This document shows positions 59,801 through 64,000 of a DNA stretch of 64,000 nucleotides, piece after piece. The notes under the pieces were generated by a model. It did no database searches, was not told where the DNA came from, and worked only from the letters and a program-made list of their open reading frames with translations. Both the position numbers and the translations under genes were made by a program. The stretch spans positions 1-64,000 of the forward strand of contig JAUIAH010000029.1 of the NCBI GenBank assembly GCA_030425385.1, given 5' to 3'. The DNA comes from Verrucomicrobiia bacterium. Its GTDB lineage: Bacteria > Verrucomicrobiota > Verrucomicrobiia > Verrucomicrobiales > DEV007. Position 1 is the stretch's first letter. Every line of letters starts with the position of its first letter.

Positions 59801-61703
59801 TGGCAACGCCAAGATCATTGCCACGAGTGGAGCAACGGGAACCCATCTCAACTCCCTCCACCTCGACAGCGGGGAAACGCTAGCGATCATCCTGGGCGAG
59901 AAACAGTGTGAAGCCGTGGATCTCGCTTCGGGTCATGTTCGTTGGTCCCAGGCTTCAGGCATGGGGCAATACGTCATCGAGGCTGCCATCCAGCAAGACA
60001 TCCTGGCCTTCGTCGATGGCGCAGATAGCACTCTCGTCACGTTGGATGCGCAGACCGGCGCGCCAAGCACGATCGAGCCGCGTGATTTGCCCTTCTATGT
60101 CCCTGGAGAATCTCCAGACGTCGCCATTCCGGGAACGCTCTGGGTTCGCACCAAACGCAATATCATCGACGCTGCTGATCGGATCCCCCTTTACCCGGGC
60201 ATCAGTGACGAGGGATTGACTAAACCGATCATGATCCCTGAACGGCGTGCTGCCTACCGCCGCGTTCACCAAAGCCTGGAAAGGAACGAGTTGGGTCGAT
60301 GGGCAGCGCCTACGCTCACCCCGCCCGATCGCGTCCGTCTCGCCGAGCTTGATGCTGCCGAGCGGATCGAGGTGGAAACGCAAACGGTGGTTGCTCTGAC
60401 AGAAGCCGAATGGTTTCGACGCTGGCAGGCCTTCCGGAAAGATCATCCAAACTATCACAATCACCAGCTCGCCCCGGAACTCTCGAAGAAGCTCGATTGG
60501 TTTCGCCACCAAGCCGCCAGCCTCCGCGGTGCCGAAGTCAATCTCTCACGCCTTCAGCGATGGCTCCGTTGGGACCCGAGCCATCCCGAAGTGCCGGGAG
60601 TCCTTGCCGAACGATCCGTCTTCGACAGTGGCAACGATGCCATCACCGAGGAGGCGCTGGAGGCCTTGTTAGGCCATCCCATTGCCTCGCGTGACCCGAT
60701 GAGTCTGGCCAATGCCTGTTACAGTTTGTGGCGCAAGAATGAGCGAGAAAAGGCGTATTCCACGGCGACCGCCTATGGCCGTGTCCTGGCAGGACTCATC
60801 CGCCTTGGTGTCCCCAACAACGGCGTGCACGCCTTTAGTCTCAGAAGCGTTGCCGCTTCCCATGTCGAAACAGCACCGCCAGATCACCAGTGGGAGCAGG
60901 ACATTGAGAAGCTCGCCGCGTTTCCACCCGAGATCAGAACTCACTTGGCGGCCCTGCTGGCCGATGTGGCTCTCGCACCGACGCTGGCACCACCTCAACT
61001 CGCCGGTTCCTGGCAAGTGAACCAACCGGGCGCGGAAGAGCGGTGGCTGGACTCCGCTGGGGGCAACCATCTCGTGGCCACCGGCGCCCCGGAACGCACG
61101 GACAAGGCCTTCATCTTCAACACCGAACGTAACCGCCCTGACAGTTTCAGCAGCCAGGCGCTGGACTACGCACTCGCCGGCAGCGAGGCCTTCACGGCGG
61201 TAGCCGTGTTCAAGCCCTATGGAGACGGAGGCAGCGTCGTGGGGGACAAAGATGCCTTTTCCAAGAGCATGCTGATCAATGCCACCAGCGCGACCGTGCC
61301 CCATGGCTGGTGCCTCGCTTATGGAGAAAACGCCGTCTGGTTTGGCATGGGAGACTCTCACAGCAACCGAAAGCGAATCACCGCCAAGCTCAGCCCTCCC
61401 AGCCCCATGAACGATCACTGGTGGATCGCCGTCGTCACCTGGACCGCGAGCGGTCCCCTGGGCCGACCCGCCTTGAAGATGTACCTCTTTGATCAGGAAC
61501 TGAGGCACCATGCCCCGCGGCTGGAAGGTGCTCCCCACGAACCACGCGGCACCACCGGCTTCACCATCGGCGCGCAACACGGCCTTCCAGAAGCTGGCCG
61601 GTTTTCTGGGGAGATCGCCGCCGTGCGCTTTTACGAAGGCTACGCCAACCGAGCCGAAGCCAAGCGGCTCGCTGAGGACGTTGGAGCGACCGTTTGGCCG
61701 TGA
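56859..61703 (+). CDS. Membrane Ser/Thr protein kinase with WD40-like and LamG-like sensor domains
   Basis: 1614 residues, GTG start. An N-terminal helical region (VREIFFKAHELKGQERLTYL ... LRAEVERMLQAAERA) typical of PVC kinases precedes the kinase domain (about 82-375): [25 protein letters not shown] and [11 protein letters not shown] membrane helix lies at about 398-418. The extracytoplasmic part has WD40-like blades (LWDLKAEEPLALGS, IQIWTVPDWQLA, VQLWDWQTAQRLAKL) over about 480-1100, then a helical region, and ends in a LamG-like jelly roll (about 1390-1610: EAFTAVAVFKPYG, WWIAVVTWTAS, GFTIGAQHG, GEIAAVRFYEG). It probably senses an external polymer and signals to the sigma factor encoded just upstream. 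Confidence 0.93.
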   Translation: MNPRVREIFFKAHELKGQERLTYLLGECGEDTALRAEVERMLQAAERADSLLGVDDEDDTLSDLGLDGPSDDELEGTVIGPYTLRQKIGEGGFGTVWMAEQFQPITRMVALKVIKPGMDSKQVLARFEAERQALALMDHPNISKILDAGTAPDGRPYFAMELVKGVPLTEFCQEQKLDTQQRLELFQDVCSAVSHAHDKGVIHRDLKPSNVLVAMLSGKPTPKVIDFGIAKAMQGRLTEKTLFTRFEQFMGTPNYMSPEQAGGETDIDTRADIYSLGALLYELLTGSPPFGNDQLKEAGFGEIVRILREEDPQKPSTRVTTGTSHPMLNLNALPPEKLRGDLDWIVMQALRKERERRYQSAEQLGEDIRRHLEHEPVSAAAPSLRYRLGKFSRRHRVGLAMLSTVLVLTAVGTLIGMKQAQRASVAETRETAAQALAMNNRAKAFRDTALNQGPNYTRSALWFAKAAAVAADPALVAANMKRADMWARHAWTPVRAFQSLAGEVHVTKMVFHPHLPFLLVETRGENHHITEKKIELWDLKAEEPLALGSRDSFFRAAAWKPDGSVLAVATQAGSIQIWTVPDWQLAEEWDGSDVPDNVTEMRYSDSGHRLAIGGQRVRVRDCESDTWLGVPLEQSGSVQWLGFNGSSDLLGVFVSDAVRVYRPADARDETLYAPVPHRQFTYWTGTPKFTGGDLATQSGPAMDDVTLTIVDEATGKTIHRLRPPGPVVSGCPHSRNLACTGGVIGLTGTPRHFMTTEGDEEMRFAHSPDGGVIVGGSSVTRVWDTSFTRWTADSPIEVASSEQTIGHFPVSSLAWAEDGCLLARATQNGMVRIFRVWEEAWSHQLWLGEIPHYPVFSEDHQWVATAGTSAPSHLGSWGLVQVYAAEDFTLAAPGMLVGGHATHAVFGKTPSTMLVGVGRLNPQRQATGYAHGEVQLWDWQTAQRLAKLTTPSEPRDLQVLDDGRFLVLCDGGELLELDAACGNAKIIATSGATGTHLNSLHLDSGETLAIILGEKQCEAVDLASGHVRWSQASGMGQYVIEAAIQQDILAFVDGADSTLVTLDAQTGAPSTIEPRDLPFYVPGESPDVAIPGTLWVRTKRNIIDAADRIPLYPGISDEGLTKPIMIPERRAAYRRVHQSLERNELGRWAAPTLTPPDRVRLAELDAAERIEVETQTVVALTEAEWFRRWQAFRKDHPNYHNHQLAPELSKKLDWFRHQAASLRGAEVNLSRLQRWLRWDPSHPEVPGVLAERSVFDSGNDAITEEALEALLGHPIASRDPMSLANACYSLWRKNEREKAYSTATAYGRVLAGLIRLGVPNNGVHAFSLRSVAASHVETAPPDHQWEQDIEKLAAFPPEIRTHLAALLADVALAPTLAPPQLAGSWQVNQPGAEERWLDSAGGNHLVATGAPERTDKAFIFNTERNRPDSFSSQALDYALAGSEAFTAVAVFKPYGDGGSVVGDKDAFSKSMLINATSATVPHGWCLAYGENAVWFGMGDSHSNRKRITAKLSPPSPMNDHWWIAVVTWTASGPLGRPALKMYLFDQELRHHAPRLEGAPHEPRGTTGFTIGAQHGLPEAGRFSGEIAAVRFYEGYANRAEAKRLAEDVGATVWP

Positions 61704-61768
61704 GCGGTGCTCATCGCGTTCGAGCGTCTTCATTGACGGGCCTCCCGTCTCGGTGTTACCGTGCAGCC

Positions 61769-62029
61769 ATGGCAGCGACAACGCTTGGCTCCTTCCTAGA
61801 TCACATTACCCGGGGATTTACGCCCGAGCTAGCCGAGCATTTCGCCAAGCTTCCGAAGCCGGACCCACGTTTTCAGGAACGCCTTGATGAGCTTGCGGAG
61901 AAGGCCAATCAGGGAACGCTCTCAAACGAGGAAGCTGTTGAGTATGAGAAAGTGACTGAATACATGGACTTTGTGGCGCTGATGCGTCTCAAAGCTCAGT
62001 CTCGAGTTTCTGAGCGTGCTTCCTCCTAG
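61769..62029 (+). CDS. Small helical protein paired with the HNH endonuclease
   Basis: 86 residues from the ATG at 61769 (MAATTLGSFLDHITRGFTPELAEHFAKL). Predicted helical and charged, with 'QERLDELAEKANQGTLSNEEAVEYEKVTEYMDFVALMRLKAQS', a pattern found in short proteins encoded directly upstream of HNH nucleases in cyanobacteria and PVC bacteria. Its TAG stop overlaps the GTG start of the nuclease by one base (TAGTG), so the two are translationally coupled. Function unknown; a toxin-antitoxin relation is possible but not shown. Confidence 0.7.
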   Translation: MAATTLGSFLDHITRGFTPELAEHFAKLPKPDPRFQERLDELAEKANQGTLSNEEAVEYEKVTEYMDFVALMRLKAQSRVSERASS

Positions 62030-62433
62030 TGGAAGAGGCTTCCAAGAATCGCGTCCGCACGCGAGCCGATTCCCGATGTGAATACTGCAAGGTCTATCAA
62101 GATTGCTATCCCGATTTCACCTTCCACATCGAGCACATCATTGCTCGTCAGCATGGAGGTGACAGCTCACCAGACAATCTAGCGCTTTCCTGTCACCTTT
62201 GTAATGCCAAGAAAGGGCCCAACTTAGCTGGTCTCGACCCAGACACAGGTGAATTAAAGCCCTTATTTCATCCCCGCAAAGAATCGTGGAGTGGGCGCTT
62301 CGCGATGCAGGAAGATGGCGTTCTCTACGGCCTAACAAGTATCGGTCGAACCACGGTTTGTGTGCTTGGTATGAACTCGATCATGCGGGTAGCGATTCGC
62401 CACGAACTGAGGCAGCTTGGCCGTTGGTCTTGA
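62029..62433 (+). CDS. HNH endonuclease
   Basis: 134 residues with a GTG start overlapping the preceding stop. The HNH fold is clear: CEYCK, then 'FHIEHIIARQHGGDSSPDNLALSCHLCNAKKG' residues with the His of the first strand, the Asn and the final His, plus a second CxxC for structural zinc. Such stand-alone enzymes nick or cut DNA; biological role here is not known. The N-terminus VRTRADSRCEYC is the normal one for the family. Confidence 0.9.
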   Translation: MEEASKNRVRTRADSRCEYCKVYQDCYPDFTFHIEHIIARQHGGDSSPDNLALSCHLCNAKKGPNLAGLDPDTGELKPLFHPRKESWSGRFAMQEDGVLYGLTSIGRTTVCVLGMNSIMRVAIRHELRQLGRWS

Positions 62434-62846
62434 CCGCACACTGTCGCCCAGCCCCCTTTCCGACCACAGAATTGGGCACTGCCATTCTAACAAATCTCTG
62501 TGCCTCCTCGCCTCTGTGCGAGCCCTCATCCGAAAACCCGCCATCCGCGTGATCCTCGAAATCCGCAACTTTTCTCTCAAACTCAAACACAACGATGGAC
62601 ACAGCCCTCGTCCTAATGGGGATTCTCAAAAGAACATGAGGGTGCCCAACTAATGGTTCGACGGTCACCGGCCGTGCCGAGGAAACAGAGCGGTTCGAAA
62701 GGCGTGCCGCATTTCACTTCGCGGCGGACTCCTACCAGCAGTCAGGCGGCCTCACGGCATCGGATCGGGAGCCGGCCAGCCTTGCTCATGAAAAAAACTC
62801 AATCCTTTTTGTCACCTTTGAACCGCTTTCAACGCGTGCCCTCCCA
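62434..62846. other. 413-bp stretch without a convincing gene
   Basis: No protein-like reading frame, tRNA or strong terminator is seen. It contains the CTCTGTGC-type short direct repeat 'CTGTGCCTCCTCGCCTCTGTGC' fragment near 62500 and ends with the promoter-like element at 62811-62835. A short frame at 62653-62850 is rejected as random. Confidence 0.45.
62811..62835 (+). promoter_or_regulatory. Second-class ECF-type promoter before the right-edge secreted gene
   Basis: TTGTCACCTTT (GTCAC at 62811-62815), 16 bases, ACGC at 62832-62835, with an A/T-rich stretch upstream. It repeats the arrangement at 56780-56804. The ATG at 62847 is 11 bases further, so the transcript is probably leaderless. 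Confidence 0.5.
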
Positions 62847-64000
62847 ATGAAAGTCCATCCGCCCCTCGCTTCGGTTCGTGGAATAGCGCCAGCCTTGGCC
62901 GTGATTGCGATCTTTGCTCTGCCCAACCCTGCGTGGGCCGGCGATTGTTTCGAGTTCAATTTCGTTGAATTCGGAAATGATCACGGCTTTACCGTATTCA
63001 ATCTCGGCAATCAGGAACTTCAGGAAGATCCTTGGGTTTTCCACCAAGGCCATTGGCAGACCAGTGAGAGCGGATACAACTTAGGCTCTGGACTACACTT
63101 GCGGCTAACGAGCCCCACGGTGACCTTGACCCAAGACACTGATCTCACACTGAGCTTCAGCCACCGCTATTCCTTTAAAGATGGCGAGGATGCTGGAGCG
63201 GTTTTCCTGAGTGTTGACGGGCAAGCCTTCACCCAGATACCGATTGCCGATTTCTCAGAGAATGGCTACAACAGCACCAATGTCGATGGATTTCATGTTC
63301 TCGATGGCAGCGATGGATTTAGTGGCAACTCATCTGCCTACCATCAGGGAGCGATGATCCGGACTGTCGCCAATTTGGGCACGTTTTTGGCGAATCAAAC
63401 GATCGCCATCCAGTTTCTCGCCGCAAGGAACAGCGAATACGCGGGTGGTTTGCCGAACTGGCAGATCTGTTCGATTGCTCTCGGCGAGTGTGGATTAACG
63501 GAGTGCCCTGCAGGTCCGGTGCCCTCCCAGTTCATTGGCATCGATAGATTCGAGTATAATGACGGTCCCATCAATGCGCAGGGGGGAGGTCACTTCTTCA
63601 ATGTGGACTGGACGAACTCGTTTGGGATACACAACGGATCGGCCTCGGTTTGGGACGCCGTAACGGTGGGGCCAGGCACGCCAACGGTGGTGAATCAGTC
63701 CCTGGTGACCGCCGGCTCTGCCGCCAAACGAGAGTACGGCTCCGTTGAATCCGCTGGGGCAGTTCCCGGCCGCGGCGTTGTCTACTACCGCGCCCTGATG
63801 ACTCGCGAAACGACGAAGGGCTGGAGCGGAATCAGTTCCTACGACTTCATTCAAGAGCGAATCTTCTTTGGCGTCCCTGGGGGCCTGGGCGCGAGCGGAG
63901 GGCCTGAGTTTGGCATCGAGGTCCTAAATTCAGGTCCGCTAAACGGCGTCACGCGATCGAACATTCAGCCTGTCCCTGGGCACACTTACCTCATCATCGC
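62847..64000 (+). CDS. Secreted protein of unknown function (cut by window edge)
   Basis: The frame is open from the ATG at 62847 to the end, 384 residues. It starts with a signal peptide (VRGIAPALAVIAIFALPNPAWAG). Residues about 30-210 look like a jelly-roll domain ('LTLSFSHRYSFKDGEDAGAVFLSVDG', 'IAIQFLAARNSEYAGGLPNWQI'), similar to carbohydrate-binding or immune-inhibitor-like beta-sandwiches. Residues from about 235 begin a second domain (FIGIDRFEYNDGPI ... VVYYRALMTRE ... ERIFFGVPGG) of the type seen in LamG-like and PEP-CTERM exoproteins. No catalytic motif is visible in the part present. The rest lies beyond the window. Confidence 0.75.
   Translation, partial: MKVHPPLASVRGIAPALAVIAIFALPNPAWAGDCFEFNFVEFGNDHGFTVFNLGNQELQEDPWVFHQGHWQTSESGYNLGSGLHLRLTSPTVTLTQDTDLTLSFSHRYSFKDGEDAGAVFLSVDGQAFTQIPIADFSENGYNSTNVDGFHVLDGSDGFSGNSSAYHQGAMIRTVANLGTFLANQTIAIQFLAARNSEYAGGLPNWQICSIALGECGLTECPAGPVPSQFIGIDRFEYNDGPINAQGGGHFFNVDWTNSFGIHNGSASVWDAVTVGPGTPTVVNQSLVTAGSAAKREYGSVESAGAVPGRGVVYYRALMTRETTKGWSGISSYDFIQERIFFGVPGGLGASGGPEFGIEVLNSGPLNGVTRSNIQPVPGHTYLII

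Noticed and set aside
62653-62850. Short plus-strand frame of 65 codons
   Set aside because: It is basic and low in structure, overlaps the promoter-like element and runs out of frame into the next signal peptide.
1-64000. tRNA, rRNA, insertion sequences and prophage
   Set aside because: No cloverleaf, rRNA segment, transposase or integrase was recognised. The HTH gene at 55764 is the only hint of a mobile element and stands alone.

Overview
The window looks like a chromosomal piece of a member of the Verrucomicrobiota (PVC superphylum), moderately GC-rich, with few recognisable Shine-Dalgarno sequences. The assignment rests on gene content: large Hanks-type Ser/Thr kinases with extracytoplasmic sensor domains next to ECF sigma factors, a DUF1080 (3-keto-disaccharide hydrolase) fusion, a lipoprotein cytochrome c of the planctomycete/verrucomicrobial type, and secreted proteins carrying a small 'YxLQxSxDLxxW...FYRV' module typical of verrucomicrobial exoproteins. 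No 16S rRNA or tRNA gene is visible, so this stays an inference.

Layout. 1-7.9 kb: an ABC permease (cut by the left edge) with its LolD/MacB-type ATPase, FtsH, a lipoprotein cytochrome c, a 37-residue membrane peptide, a kinase fused to a Wzz-like chain-length domain, and a divergent ECF sigma factor. 7.9-21.4 kb: mostly ordinary metabolism and envelope genes: IolB, a BNR-repeat sialidase-like protein, an esterase-DUF1080 fusion with phosphatidylserine decarboxylase, IspF, a BlaI/BlaR1-type pair whose sensor is fused to a PBP2-like domain lacking all three catalytic motifs, a nucleotidyl cyclase, a porin, SecG, a two-domain LPS-type glycosyltransferase and a YgjP-type metalloprotease behind a wrecked hsdR remnant. 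22-40.5 kb: secreted or surface proteins (two paralogous exoproteins, ankyrin-repeat membrane protein, FG-GAP propeller, giant RHS protein, glycine-rich protein, NHL propeller). 40.6-49 kb: a signalling block with a kinase-cyclase-kinase-TPR protein and, on the other strand, a run sigma-sigma-kinase-sigma. 49-55 kb: a 2-kilo-residue protein built of five tandem propeller units. 55-64 kb: an HTH protein, a second class of ECF sigma factor with a WD40/LamG kinase, a small protein plus HNH endonuclease, and a secreted protein cut by the right edge.

The main discovery is regulatory. Twelve sites share GTAAC, exactly 15 bases, then a GCGCAG-like hexamer. Eleven lie 8-47 bases upstream of a start codon and one lies about 190 bases upstream of a gene that also has a near site. 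They precede the surface-protein genes of 24-55 kb and also a kinase and two ECF sigma genes. This looks like an ECF-type promoter (the -35 resembles that of Bacillus subtilis SigX) and defines a local, probably autoregulated regulon. At several sites the -10 is so near the start codon that the mRNA would be leaderless. A second, different promoter-like pair (GTCAC, 16 bases, ACGC) precedes the WD40 kinase behind the TIGR02999-like sigma factor and the secreted gene at the right edge. Together they suggest two sigma/kinase circuits controlling envelope and exported proteins.
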